Source: Vombatus ursinus (taxonomy: Eukaryota > Chordata > Mammalia > Diprotodontia > Vombatidae). From it: a stretch of DNA of 64,000 nt. The position numbers and the translations under genes are program-made. Positions 1 to 12,586 of the stretch are shown one piece after another (within the stretch, counting starts at the first letter, position 1; every line of letters starts with the position of its first letter). Location of the stretch: positions 2,062,382-2,126,381 of the forward strand of contig NW_020954551.1 of NCBI RefSeq assembly GCF_900497805.2, in the 5' to 3' direction. The notes under the pieces were generated by a model that was not told the DNA's origin, searched no databases, and saw only the letters and a list, made by a program, of their open reading frames with translations.

Positions 1-97
1 GGATTAAAGAATGAAGAATGAAACTATCCCTCCTCCCAAGGAGCTTACATTCCATTAAGACAGAACAAAAGTATACATAAAAATATACATATAGCAT
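1..97. repeat. Ancient mammal-wide repeat, left piece
   Basis: The segment contains the motif ctcccaaggagcttacatt, also seen in variant form near 42390, 22345 and 60570. It belongs to an old interspersed family that I could not assign. An L1 fragment (98-944) is inserted directly after it, and similar sequence seems to resume at about 945. Confidence 0.4.
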
Positions 98-944
98 GCA
101 AATCAAAGCAACTCTGAGGTACACCACATCCCACCTATCAGATTGGCTAACATGACAAAACAGGAAAATGATAAACGTTGGAGAAGATACTGGAACACTA
201 ATGCACTGTTGGTGGAGTTGTGAACTGATCCAACCATTTTGAAGAGCAATTTGGAACTGTGTCTATAAAAATGTGCATACCCTTTGACCCAACAATAGCA
301 CTTCTAGGGCTGTATCCCAAAGAGATCATAAAAAAGGGAAAAGGACCCACATGTACAAAATTATTTATAGCAGGTCTTTTTGTGGTGTCAAAGAACTGGG
401 AATTGAAGGGATGCCCATCAACTGGGGAATGGCTGAACAAGTTGTGGTGTATAAATGTAAGGAAGAGGAAGCAGACTTCAGAAAAACCTGGAAAGATTTG
501 TATGGACTGATGCTGAGTGAAGCAGAACCAGGAGAACGTTGTACACAGTAACAGCCACGTTGTATGATTACTAACTTTGACCGACTTAGCTCTTCTCAGC
601 AATGCAAGGATCTAAGACATCTCCAAAGGCCTCATGATGAAAAATGCTATCCACAATCAGATGAAGAACTATGGAGTCTGAATGCAGATCTAAGCATACT
701 ATTTGCTCTCTTTTTTATTATGTTTTGTTTTGTTTCTTCTCTCTTGTGGTTCCTCCTATTGGTTCTAATTCTTCTTTACAACATGACTAATGTGAAAATA
801 CGTTTAATAGGAATGTATATGTAGAGCTTATATCAGATTCTTCACTATCTTGGGAAGGGAGGCAGTGAGGGAGAGGGAAAAAATTTAAAACTCAAAAGCT
901 TATGGAAGTGAATGTTGAAAACTAAAAAAAAAACAATTAAAAAT
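98..944 (+). mobile_element. L1 fragment, 5'-truncated (ORF2 end + 3'UTR)
   Basis: The fragment starts in the very end of ORF2 (aactctgaggtac...accatttt...cttctagggctgtatccca), runs through the 3'UTR and ends in an A-rich tail. Imperfect duplications of about 17 bp (aaatatacatatagcat near 82-98; aaatacatacagcat near 941-955) look like a target-site duplication. All ORFs here are LINE remnants. Confidence 0.8.
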
Positions 945-2000
945 ACATACAGCATAAATATAAAGTTAATAAATATATATGTATATACAAACACACACAA
1001 AGCATTTAAATACAAGGTACTATGGGAGGGATGGCTCCAGCAGTTTGGGGGGGAATGGGATGAGAAATCAGGAAAGAATGCATGCAGAAGTTGACATCTG
1101 AGCCTTGTTTTAAAGAAAAAGGAGCCACCAAGATAAGGGAGGAGTACACAGGCACCAAGACAGGAGATGGCATGTCATGAGTGAGGAACAGAGGAAAAAA
1201 AGACCAAATTGCAGAATGTGGAAAGGTTAGTAATGTCTAATAAAACTAGAAGAGTTAGGCTGGGGTCATGTTGGGTAGGGCTTTAAAAGTTAAACAGAGG
1301 TGGTCATATCTTACCCTAGGAAGTTACTGGAATTGAATAAGGGAGTTGCCTGAAGGAAGATGACTTTGGCTGATGTATAAAATGGAATGCAGTGGTGAGA
1401 GACCTGAAGCAGGAAGGCCAATCAGGAAAATGCTGCTAACAAGACAGGTGGGAGCTGAGTGAAGTGGAGAAGGGTTGGATGAGAAAGACACCGGGAAGAC
1501 AGAAATGGCAAGAACTAGCAACTGACTGTGGAGTGTAACCTCTTTGTGGGGAGGGGTGGCTTCATTCCTTGTACTTTTGGTCCCACCACCAAAAGTGTAG
1601 AAGGAGGGAAAGTGAAGCCTCAAGGATGATGCTAAGATTCTAAAACTGAGACACTGGAAAGACAGATGGTGGTGGTGCCTTCAAGAGAAAAGAGAACATC
1701 TGGAACAAAGAAAGGCTCATGGGGAAAGATGATGAATTGTTTTGGACAATTTTCCTCTAGGAGAGGAGAAGGATAATATTGGAAAATGTAAGTGACGTAA
1801 AAACAAAAGATATCAATAAAAATTAATTTTAAAAATTAATCTGGTAGCAATGTGAAACACAGATCCAAAAGGAAAGAGAATGGAGGGAAACAGAGGAGAT
1901 GACTGCAGTATCAAGGCAGGTCCTAAAGCAGGCCTGCCCTAAGAATGTGAGCCTGAGATCAAAGAGGGATCAAGGAAACATCCAGCAGAGAGCTGGCCCC
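945..2000. repeat. Long ancient interspersed repeat, unassigned; small L1 tail inside
   Basis: Purine-rich sequence of the style seen in very old, long mammalian interspersed repeats (aggaaggccaatcagga...; agctggcccc...). No coding sequence is seen. 1740-1850 ends in aaaagatatcaataaaaatt and resembles a short L1 3' end. Confidence 0.35.
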
Positions 2001-2089
2001 AGAGTCGGGAAGTTCTAGGCACCTTCCATACTACCACTGACACACTCCAGCTACCTGACCCTGGACAAGTCCCTAAATGATATCTCTGT

Positions 2090-2300
2090 AATGTTTTACA
2101 GTTTACAGAGTGCTTTACATAAACATGACCATTTGGAACTCACTACAAACCTGTAAAGTAGGCCACACAGCTATTATTTTCCCCATTTTACATATTTTTA
2201 AAAAACTGAGGCACTGCTATTTGACAATACTTGCCAAAGCTCATTCGTTAGTAAATGCTTTAGTCAAAACCAAGGTCCAGGTTTCGTGATAATCTACAGT
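2090..2300 (-). repeat. MIR-type SINE fragment
   Basis: The block tttacagagtgctttacata...ccccattttacat...actgaggca is the usual antisense reading of a MIR core and tail. Confidence 0.55.
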
Positions 2301-2364
2301 GCTTTTTCACACATTAAAGCTACCTTTAGGGTAGGGACTCTTACCCTGCTGGCAATCTATATCT

Positions 2365-2575
2365 CTCTGGCAATCTGGTGAAGTCTACGGACCCCTTCTC
2401 AGAATAATGTTTTTAAATGTCTAAACTATATAGGCTACAAAGGAAACAAATCTTATTGGAAAAAAGGTGCTGAGGTGTGTGTGTCTGTTTTTTCATCCAA
2501 GTTCATGGAACTTCTAAAATCTCTAATCCTGAACCCACAAGGAACCTATAGAACCTATGTAAAGAAGCCCTGTTG
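2365..2575 (+). repeat. Ancient repeat shared with 37985-38165
   Basis: It shares the order ggtgaagtcta...ccttctcagaata...ctacaaaggaaac with a second copy in DPY19L1 intron 1. The family was not assigned. Confidence 0.5.
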
Positions 2576-2699
2576 TAAAGAAAGTAGAGAATAGAAGAGA
2601 GAACCTTGGGGAGCACTGACATTAAGAAAACAGGCAGATAAGGAGGAGCCAGTAAAGGAATCAGATAAAGAATAGTTTCAGAAGGAGAAAGAAAATATC

Positions 2700-3475
2700 C
2701 CAGTTTCTGCCAAGAGCACCATCACACTTCTCTTCACCCTGGTTTCTAAGATTAAAACCCTTCTTGATTCCTCATTGACCCCAGCACCCTCATAACTGGT
2801 CAGTTGTCGGGTTTTGCTGAGTCTCTCACAAAAACTTCTCTAGTACATACTCCTTCTTCACACTCACACACCCTAGTTCAAGCTTTCCAGCTGGTCTCTC
2901 TTCAGCTTTTCCCCATCCTGTCTATCTACCACACAGCCACCAAACTGACATTCCAGAAACATAGGCCTAACCAAGCCACTCTCATGGTCAACAAGCTTCA
3001 GGGGCTTCCAAAGGCCTCTAGGACTGAAAACAAACTTCTCTGGCAAAGAACTTCACAATCTGATTTTAGCGACCTTTCCAGGAATTATTGCATATTCCAC
3101 CCTTCCACAAATCAACCCTGCAACCAGACTGGCCTACGGGTTGTTTCTCATACAGAATACTCCCTTTGCTATCTCTGAGGTTTTTAATAGCTTCTCTTCT
3201 TGTTTCCCTCAAAGCTCAATTCAAAGGCCATTTCTTACATGAGGCCTTCCTGTTCTTACTGAAGTCATCACCCTTCCACCTTGAAATAACTTTGCATTTA
3301 CCTTGTAAAAGAGTTTTATTTTTATGTGTGTGTATGTGTGTGCATGTGTTTCTCCAGAGACAATGTAAGTTCCTTGCGAGAAATACTAATTTGTTTTTGT
3401 CTTTTTAACCCCAGGGCTAAGCAAAGTGCTCAGCAAACAGGAGGTGCTTAATAAATGCTTGCTGATCAATAACTT
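2700..3475 (+). repeat. L2 LINE, 3' part
   Basis: The typical L2 3' order is visible: a region of old ORF text, aaagctcaattcaaaggcc..., gaggccttcct, then ccccagggctaagcaaagtg and cttaataaatgcttg at the end. The ORFs at 2804-3408 are relics of the L2 reading frame plus chance. Confidence 0.65.
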
Positions 3476-3989
3476 CCAAAACTGGGGAAAGAAAGTATTA
3501 CTGAAGTATATGGAGGTGGTCACCAGGGCCAACATTTGCAAAAAAGGCAAGGAAAATGTCGGGAAAAAGGTCAGTAGAATGAGTAGTAAGAGAGTCTCCT
3601 GAAGAATTTAGGGAAATGTGTCATTGCAATGCCATAAGAAGAGTGTAGTAATAAAGCAGAGCAACTGCTCATGACTTTTCAAATTTTTGGAGTAGAGACA
3701 ACAAGCATTTAAGGGCCAGTAATCACTGAATTACGGAAGTGAGTCAAGTCAAGTCAAGTCTGGCATGAACCCATTTTTAGGAAAGGAGATTGCAAAGGTT
3801 GAGAGAATCGATAAGGAGATTTTCAACACCTAAATTTAAAAAAAAAAAAGAATGTGACTCACGAGAGATCAGAATTTCCCAGGAATAAAACTTTCAAGAC
3901 TCAACATACAAGAAATAATTTCAATGAAAAGGAAAAGAGGGAGTTGCTTTAAAGAGACCAATATGGCTCCATAAAGAGCTCATCAACCA

Positions 3990-5150
3990 ACTAGGATTGT
4001 TTTTGTTTAAAAGATATGTACAAAATAAAATCAATGCAGCCAAAATTAGAAGGAAAGCAGGAAACTAGGAAAAAAATTTCACAGCAAGTTTCTCTGATAA
4101 AAGGACTCATTTCTCAAATACACAGGGAACTAAGTCAAATTTATAAAAGCAAAAGCCATCTCTCAAATTGATAAATGGTCAAAGGACACAAGCAGGCAAT
4201 TTTCATAAGAAAAAAATCAAAGTTCTCTATAGTCATATAAAAAATGCTCTAAATCACTAATAATTAGAGAAATGCAAATTAAAACAACTCTGAGGTACCA
4301 CCTCACATCCAGAAGATTAGCTAATGTGACAGGAAAGGAAGACGACAAATGCTAGAAGGGATGTGGAAAAAGAGGGACACTAATGCACTGCTGGTGGTGT
4401 TGGGAACTGGTCCAAACATTCTGGAAAACAAGTTGGAACGATGTCCACTCTAAAGGGCTAAAATACTGTGTATATACTTTAACTCAGCAATACTGCTGCT
4501 AGGTCTGTAACCCAAAGAGATTAAAGAAAAAATAAAATGATCTGTACAAAAATATTTATAGCAACTCTTTTTATTGTGGCAAAAAATTGGAAACTGAGGG
4601 GATGCGGAAACTGAGGGGATGCCTGTCAACTGGGGAATGGCTGATCAAGTTGTAGTATATGACTGTGATGGAATACTATTGTGTTATAAGAAATGACAAG
4701 CAGGATGGTTTCAGAAAAACCTGGGAAGAGTTATATGAACTGATACAAAGTGAAATGAGCAGAACAAGGAGATTACATATACAGTAAGAGCAATATTACA
4801 TGATGATCAACTGTGAACGACTTAGTTGCTCTGATCAAAACAATGATCTAAGATAATTCCAAAGGACCCAGAGGAAAAATGCTATCCACCTCCAGAGATA
4901 AAACTGATAAACTCTGAGAGCAGATTGAGGCAGATGACTTCAAATTTATCTTTCTTGCTTTTTGTGTATTTTTTTGCAACATGACTAATATGGAAATATG
5001 TTTTGCATGACTTCACATTTATAATTAATATATTGCTTGCCTTCTCAATGGGTGGGGGAAGAGAAGGGAGGGAGAGAATTTAGAATTCAAAACTAAAAAT
5101 GAAAATTAAATTTTTAATTTAAAATTGGGAAATATTTAAAAATTTAAAAT
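3990..5150 (+). mobile_element. L1 fragment (ORF2 end + 3'UTR)
   Basis: Sequence similar to 34930-36030 and 50870-52110: the end of ORF2 (aaaggactcatttctcaaata...), the 3'UTR and an A-rich tail. A 17-bp piece (ggaaactgaggggatgc) is duplicated in tandem near 4590-4623. No intact frame remains. Confidence 0.82.
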
Positions 5151-5429
5151 AAATAAAAATATAATTTTTTGAAAAATAAATAAAAGATAGGTGTAAAAGA
5201 TGGAAGGGTAATTGAGAATGAATACAATACAGTGGCATAGTCCTACAGGAATAATGTCCAAAGGTGATAAAGCCCAGAATGACACGAAGCTAGTGATGAA
5301 AGCTCAAAATAAAAATAGCTTCTAAAAATCTTAGGGGCAAGAGGAAGGCAAAAAGCTGCAACAGGGGCTCAGAGTAGATGGGATTATGGTGAGGAGGACA
5401 AGTATTATGACAACAATCCTAAACTGTTC

Positions 5430-5774
5430 AATTCTTATTTTAAGTTCTACTCTCTAAGGAGACTAATTTTCGGACAAGGAAAGATGAAAAGAAAACTGCT
5501 AGAAGTAATGGAAATTTAAAAAAACGTAAAGGAATAGTAACAGCATCAAGATTCATACTCGATGAGCTCAAGACAATAATTTGGACTAATTACACCCTAA
5601 GTGACAGAAATAACTGGGAAATGTGATGACTAGATCATGGCTGGTGATTCTTGCAAGTTCCTAACAAGGAAGAAAGTGTAGCAGAACTGGAGAAGGGGAA
5701 ATGCTATTCCAATTTAAAAATATGGAATCCACAAACTACAGGTCAATGAGACTGACTTTGATAACTTACAAAAT
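5430..5774 (+). mobile_element. CR1/L3-like LINE, first piece
   Basis: Old LINE text of the CR1/L3 type (agcagaactggagaagggg...atggaatccacaaactacaggtcaatgagactgac). It is split from 6040-7205 by a SINE. Confidence 0.6.
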
Positions 5775-6036
5775 TCTTGTTGTTAAGTCGATTCAGTTAT
5801 GTCTAACTCTTCCTGATCCCATTTTGGGGTTTTCTTGGCAAAGATACTGGAAGTTTGCCATTTCCTTCTCTAGCTCATTTTACAGATCGAGAAATTGAGG
5901 CAAACAGAGTTAAGTGACTTGCCCAGAGTAACACAGCTAATAAAGTGTCTGAGGCCAGATCTGATCTCAGGAAGATGAATCTTCCTGACTTCAGTCTCAG
6001 CGCTCTATGCACTGCAACACCTTGCTGCCCCTAGAA
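5775..6036 (-). mobile_element. SINE with RTE-like tail, inside CR1/L3
   Basis: Antisense copy: a tail (gttgttaagtcgattcag...tctaactcttcctgatccc), the core (cattttacagatcgagaaattgaggcaaacag) and the tRNA-derived head at the right end (ctgcccc). Confidence 0.75.
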
Positions 6037-6039
6037 CAC

Positions 6040-7205
6040 ACCATTTTTAAACATTTCAAAAAGAAAGCAGTGATTACTAAAATCCACAATAGCTTCATCA
6101 AGAATAGGTCATGACACACTACCATTTCCTTTTCTGACAGAACAAGTAAACTATGACAAAGACGTTCATGTTCTCATTGCAGACAAGAGGGAGTGATGTG
6201 GGATAGATGATAACATAATTAAGTCACCTGGAGACCGGATGAATGACCAGACCCAAATAATATTCATTAATGAGTTGCTGTCCAACTGAAAGGTGGTTTC
6301 TTATAGGGTAGAACGGACCAGGGATCTGTCTTTGACCTGTTGCTATTCAATAATCTTATCAATGATTCAGGTGATACTAGTCAAGGCATGTTTGTCAACT
6401 TTGCAGACAATATGAAGCTGGGATGGATAGCTAATAAGTTAGATGACAGAATCAGGGTCTCTTTCAAGAGGTTAGACTAAGGAACTAAATTGAATAAAAT
6501 GAATTTAGTAAGGATAATTTTAAAGTTCTATTCTTGGTTTCAAAAATTCAACTTCACAAATACAGGATAGCTACCCAGCAGTTTTTGTGGGGGGAAAAAG
6601 TGCCCTGGAAACTAATTTGAGTCAACAGAGCATCCAAAAAAGTTACTGCTATCCTAAGCTGCATTAAGACAGACACAGTTTCCAGAACAAGGTAGGTAAT
6701 AATTCCACTGAATTACATACTGGTTAGAATACATGAGGAATATTATGTTCTGTTATGAGAAGGGAAGAAATACTAGAGAAGGGCCAGAAGAGAGTGACCA
6801 GAAAGGTCAAAAGACTCTGGAGTTCATGCCCAGTGAAGATCAGCTGGAGTAACTGGAGCTCTTTATCCTGAAGAAGAAAAGACTAAGGAAGGATACAACA
6901 GCCATCTTTAAGTACCTGAAAGACTCATATGCAAGAAGGGGCTAGGCCTGTTCTGGTTGGCCCTTGTGGAAGGTGCACAGGAAGATTTAGGCATGATGCT
7001 GGTTACTCCTTTAGAGAACTCCTAATTATTAGAGTTCTCTAAATGTAGAATGGACTGCCTTGGAAGTAAGGGGGTTCTCTCTCCCTGGAGGCCTCCAAGG
7101 AAAGGCTGAATGACACTTACTGAAAATGTTTTGGAGGGGATTCTTGGACATGTATAGTTTGAATGTGATAACCTCTGAGGTTCCCTCCAATGCTTAGATT
7201 TTCTA
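6040..7205 (+). mobile_element. CR1/L3-like LINE, reverse transcriptase end and 3'UTR
   Basis: A decayed frame near 6310-6460 reads QGSVF-LLLFN..INDSGD...FADNMKLG, the CR1-clade reverse transcriptase pattern (FADDTKLG). The rest matches the CR1/L3 3' end (tagaatggactgccttggaagta...cctccaaggaaaggctgaatgac...cctctgaggttccctccaa). No intact protein is present. Confidence 0.75.
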
Positions 7206-7307
7206 ATGTAGAAACAGAAATTCTGACCGCTTAGTCACACTAATTTATAACCAAAACTCATAAATATTAATAATATTCATGAGAACAAAATACTATCTTA
7301 AACTTGC

Positions 7308-7428
7308 CTTCACAGCTTTCGACTGGATGAAGCTCTTGTCCTCTGGAAACATTCCAGCACACTTTTGTTCGAATGCCAGTGAGGTCCATTGTTCCAATGT
7401 ACAAGCGGTACCAGAAGGCTATGATTAC
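7308..7428 (-). CDS. DPY19L1: DPY19L1 coding exon 5, with GC donor
   Basis: The exon (121 nt) encodes VIIAFWYRLYIGTMDLTGIR and then TKVCWNVSRGQELHPVESCE plus one base. The acceptor is ttttccttatag. The exon ends GTGAAG|GCAAGTTT, so the intron starts with GC rather than GT, within an otherwise perfect consensus. Phase 1 at this point fits the family sequence ESCEG-LGDPACFY. An ordinary GT lies 4 nt further in, but using it would shift the frame. The next exon is outside the window. Confidence 0.92.
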
Positions 7429-7579
7429 CTATAAGGAAAAAAAAGAGCAGAGATACCCAAGGACAGGATAGTCTACCTTATAAATATCCCCTTCTCAAAG
7501 CAGTTATTTTATGATGTTTCAATCATTCTAAATGTTGTCCTTAGATATGAAAGGAAAATGTCACTCAAAATTTCATGGC

Positions 7580-7800
7580 AGAGGGAAAAGAACTTAGAAT
7601 CAGATGGTCTTAGTTCCAACCTTGGCTCTACCTGTTATTAATATGTGACTATAGGCAAGTCTCTCCAAGCCTCAATTTCCTCTTCAGTTAAATAGAGATT
7701 ATAGTAATTGTGCTACCTAACTCACAATGTTGTTGAAAAAGAAAAACTTTATAAACCATTAAGCAACTTATAAAGCCAGAGCAATAATCATAATTACTAT
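7580..7800 (+). repeat. MIR
   Basis: The MIR order tagaatcagatggtcttagttccaacc...ggcaagtctctcc...cctcaatttcctcttcagttaaa is visible over about 220 bp. Confidence 0.7.
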
Positions 7801-9330
7801 TTTCAAGAGATGATCTGCATCCTTCACAAAATGGGATAAATGGCATCATCCTAATACTAACAGGCCTACTCTGATGTCTCATCATGGCACGGATACGACC
7901 CTGGGTCCTTGCTTTGCTGACAGCAGGCTAGCTCTAGCTGGTCTTACGGACTAAAAAGGTTTCAATGACTGGCCCATCAACTTAGTGTTAATCTTGTAAG
8001 ATCTAACATAGCTCAAGGACAAAGAAATTCATCTCCAAAAGGTTCACCACCAGGTGATGAAATTTTCATTAACAGCAACTCATACCCAAAGGAGTTGAAA
8101 TATGTGTAGGTAGAGGGAAAAGCCACACTGATGAGAAATCAAAGATATTTGAAAATATAAAAGAACGAAGAACAGTAGACAGAAACTCACAATGAAGATA
8201 ATATATAAGGCAAGAGATTGTTATTATTAAGGAAACATCAGAATCTGATAGGGGCAGTTTGTGGCTTCACATTTGGGTCCTCTGTTACAAAGAAAAAAAA
8301 ATAGTCTTAGATCTTCATACAAAAAAAGAAGTTCAATCCATATACAAATGTGCATATTCTAAAAACAGAATTTGAGAGTCCAGTATCATACATTAAAATG
8401 CTTATTAAAGCCCTAAGTAGTTAGAATCTTTAATCAATAAAGCATGAGAAGTGAGGTTTTTCTCAGGAGACATTTGGGCTGATAAGTTCTGAAGAGTGAA
8501 GGATAATGTAGCTTTATCCCCTAAACATGTCATTGGTGACTCTGCAATCAGCCTCCTTAGTTGTTGTAGAACACAGCTGCAAGTACTTTGTTATCTCACT
8601 TGAGCATCACTATCAATCTGATGAACATGTAAGGGAGAGATGTGCTAACCTCTATGATTAGTTAGGAGACAGTGTGTGGCATAGAGGTAGAGAGAGGCCT
8701 TAGAGACAGAAAGACCTTGGTCCAAGTCTGCTTCTGACACATAAGTGACCAAACCACTCAAGTGTCTCAAAACAACAGTCTAAAGCTCCAAGTTACAGAA
8801 AAGTTGCTGATGTGCATCAATGGATGGACTTTCCACACCAGCAATTCCCTACTCCAATTAAATCACAAACCCAGAGCTGTCCCCAAAACACAAAAAATAA
8901 AAAGGTTGATTATTCAGAGCTTGAAAGGTTAGGCTTGTTACTATTAGCAAAAGCACTGGTTAGTATTTTTACCTTTATAGTGAAAAGGTAGAAAAAGTGA
9001 AATCTCTGTTTTCTGGCCACCAGAGGACACTATTAAACCACTTGTGTTTTGTTTTGCATTCAAGCTACACTGAATTGTCTCAACACCAACAGCATTGTGT
9101 TTCTCACTCTCAACCCTCTAATGACTGAGATTTTCCTTTCCTTTAAATCTATAAAACCAGAGCTATGCTAGAAGTTCCAATGAAGACAAGCAAGATCAGT
9201 TTTCTCCACCGGCAGACAAAGCCACAGGTTGTAATTTCAGGGAACAAAGCTTGAGCCTCCAAAACTTCCTTCATTCACTGAATACTGTCTCAAACACAAC
9301 AGGCTAGAGTCCATCCCTTAGCTTAAGGCA
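7801..9330. other. Intron 4, largely repeat-poor
   Basis: No exon, RNA gene or clear mobile element is seen, apart from a MIR-like piece at about 8680-8800 (gacagaaagaccttggtccaagtctgc). Confidence 0.5.
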
Positions 9331-9334
9331 AATA

Positions 9335-9425
9335 CATACACATATATATGTGTATATTTATATATGTGTCTGTGTGTGTGTATATATATACATATATATA
9401 CACACATATATATATAAACATACAA
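9335..9425. repeat. TA/TG/AC microsatellite
   Basis: Alternating pyrimidine-purine runs (acatatatatgtgtata..., gtctgtgtgtgtgtatata) partly form inverted repeats. Confidence 0.85.
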
Positions 9426-9429
9426 ACAT

Positions 9430-12400
9430 ACACAAAGATACATGCACGTTAGTTTTTCTGGTAGAGATAGCTTTTTAAGTTTCTATCAAGTCTATATCTA
9501 TAAGTCAAGGGTAAAACTTTAAAAGTAAATTTAAATAGGTAAATTAGTTATTTACAACTGAGTAAAATATTAGAACTCGAGTCTAACTCCTCTGCTTCAT
9601 CCTATGAAGGTAGAGATACTAAATCCTAGAAGGCATCAGAGGAGTGTAAGCTCTCAGCATTTCTAGCCAGCTTAAAAGGCTTCTGGTATGGATCTGGTGA
9701 AAGACAGTCTGTCTGCTAGCTAGTGCCTTGCCTCTGAGATTGCCTTCTGTCCACTCTGACTGTAGGTATCTTCTCTATACCTAATTATTTACATGTTGTC
9801 TCCCCTGTCAGAGGATTCAGGTAGGGACTGAACTAAAAGACCTCTCAGGTTTCTTCCACAGCTAAGGTTCTGTGATTTAGATGCAGCTTATACTGGAATG
9901 CTTCTCCACATGAATTTGCTCCAAGGAATATTTAAGGTGATTGACAGGACCGGTAACCAGAGACCACATAAAGATGAGTGGCAGACATAAACAGCCTTGA
10001 GTGGGAGAAGGGCAGTAAGGCCTATGAAAAAGAAAGGCAGCAAACAGAGAGAGATAAAGTAGCAGGAGATGGATTTCTGTTCTCATTTTTCACTGACTAG
10101 AAAGGACTCCACAAAGACAGGAAAACCTGACCTGGAAAACTAGGAGCTGAGTGACTCTTCTAGGAAGGAGGAAAAGAAAAAAAAAGAAAAGAGAAGGGTC
10201 TGCCACTCCTATCCACATCCCTCCTCTGAGCAGCAGAGAGAGCAAGCCAAGGCAGGCCTGGTGAGAAAGGGCCTCTGTCGGAGCTTCTCATACTCCGGAT
10301 TCTAAGGGACTCAGGATATAGGAACGAATATGAATTCACTCCATGATTCCTGTTTCACTCCCCTCATTTTTAAGAGAACTTTGCTTTGTAATATTGGGGT
10401 GTAAGTCTCGGCATACTGTGGGAGAACCTAGGGAAAAACCATACATACTTTCTCTGATTTCTAGGATGGCATTCATGGACCAGGAAAGTAAAGAAATTCC
10501 CCAACGTCATGAAAGGATCTTTAACGCAAGCATTAGGCTGTGAATAAAACTCCTTGGCAAGACATTCTCAGCCCTCTGTTACCTGGTCTCAGCTTTCCGA
10601 GCTCTTCCTAAATCCTCATCTGGACTCTGCTTCAGAAAAGCTAGTTTTCCAGCATCACCTGTCCTCCTCTCCCTTAGTATTCCATGCTTATGACCACTTT
10701 AGCTCTCCCCCACTGACCCCTGCACCTCTTCTGAGCTCTCCTGACCACTCCCTAGCTTTCTAACAGTTGAAATTCACACTTCCTTCAAGGCCCAGTTTAG
10801 GGCTTACTTCCATCTCAATAGCTTCTCACCCCCCCCCATATTCTCTATTCCTCAGTAATTATGTAGACAGCTGGCATCACATTATTTTGGACTGATTTAC
10901 ATTGTATATTACTTTGTAGTTATTCCCTAGTACATTCATGAAAGATGTTAAAAAAAATTCTACGCTAACTCTCAGCACAACCCTTCAATGGATGTTCTCT
11001 CTTAAGTGAGAGAACTCACTCCAATAATCAGGATCACAACCCATGTTTTTCCACCCAATGGGCCTCTTGTCCATGTTCTCCTAAGAAATGTTTCACAAGG
11101 AATCAAAATGACACACTTGAGGCTACTTCCTGGATTCCTCAGCTTTAGGTGGATACCAAAGGCACCCTTGAGCCATCTGTCCACTGTTCATCCCCAACTA
11201 TCACTACGTGACTGGCCCAGTTCTCTCTAGACACACATCTCTGATAACACTATACACCACTTTTTCTAAAACATCCTTCACTGCCAATATCTTGCAGCCC
11301 ACTCCTGCCTACCACACACCTCTCCATGAAGTATTCCATACACTATAGTTATACAGGATGACCAAAATAGCACCAATACTAAAAACACAGGGGTCACTAA
11401 AAGAACAGCACAATCTCCCAAGGACAACTTAGCCCAAATATCTTATTTTTATGTATGTACTTTTTTATATACAATATATACATACAACAATGGATCAGCT
11501 TTATAGGTTGTCCATTAAAGGGCTGATCACAACCTGTTTCACCCACTTTGTTCTTCCTATTCATTTCGAGTGATTACAGAGATCATTTGGGAGGCCCTGC
11601 AATCAGCATAAAGTCATCTTCAAAATAAGAGAGCATCTAGAAGTCTGTATGATCCACAGGGAATCCCTCTTCTAGGCTGACTCTGTGTTAACCGTCTTCC
11701 ACTGCAGACATCTGGTAAACATGCTTCTCTCTTTTGTGCCTACCTTGATATTAATAATCAAAGGAAATCAGAGCAAAATATTGTTACATTTTTTAATTTT
11801 TATGATTTTAACATAGGAATGAGATACCTTGTTGCATGACTTTTACTAGTCAAAAATATCCCTAATTAGGTCTTTTATTTTCAGAACCTTTAAGTGAATT
11901 GTGTGCTGATATAGCAGTAATGAGAATTAGAATATTGTTTGTGAAAATCAGTCTGTTTCCTTCTCAAACAAGGATGTCCGTGATGTGTGTAAGGATTATC
12001 TCATAAATTTTTTTCCTCTGCCACTTCATGATGAAAAACTTTCCAAATAAAATTATATTCTAAATTGGTGATGCCTGTGCCTACCAAATTTCTCTGAGAT
12101 CCTACCTAGTGGCAGAAGGAATTTGTAGGTCCTTCTAGTTTCTTCACTGTGGTTACAATCATGAAATTTCTTTAGGAAATGGTGATGGTCTGTTCTTTAT
12201 TTCCCATTTTTCAGAGTCAACAGCCCACAGTTGCCTCAATTGTGCACCCTATCTTCTAATTTTTATTTTTCTTCTTACACTGAATCATAGGTAAAGTTCT
12301 GTGACACATCTCAAACAAAATACTGTGCAACTAAAAAAGTTACTTAAGTGTGCATTAACACTGTAAATTTATTTCTGGAATGAACCTCCTCTGTATCCCT

Positions 12401-12448
12401 AATAGATCAGACTGGCAAACTGGATTTCCCTTTCCCAAAATTACTCAC
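9430..12448. other. Intron 4, no gene; old L2-like stretch at 10550-10960
   Basis: 10550-10960 has the wording of an old L2 copy (tgttacctggtctcagc..., cttccttcaaggcccagttta, ttatgtagacagctggcat). Elsewhere I see nothing recognisable. Confidence 0.4.
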
Positions 12449-12586
12449 CTCTGGATAAAGATGAAAGCGTTTCACTGCATTAATTACAAGGGGAAATTCA
12501 GTAAGATTATCATTCATAATCAGCCACAGTCCTCTCAGAAATGTAGGTGCTTCTATCACAGTCTTGAAGTAGGAATAGTAAAGTCC
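12449..12586 (-). CDS. DPY19L1: DPY19L1 coding exon 4 (GLYYSYFK motif)
   Basis: The exon has 138 nt, exactly 46 codons and phase 0 at both ends. It starts [16 protein letters not shown] and ends [17 protein letters not shown](F/Y)K and LYPE are hallmarks of the DPY19 family in the first luminal loop. The acceptor is tctattttag and the donor is CAGAG|GTGAGT. An N-glycosylation-type sequon, NLT, lies in the middle (NDNLTEF). The sequence matches DPY19L1/L2 well and DPY19L3/L4 poorly. Confidence 0.95.

Noticed and set aside
198-602. 134-codon minus-strand ORF
   Set aside because: It lies opposite an L1 3' end; this pattern recurs at other L1 copies (for example 51089-51348).
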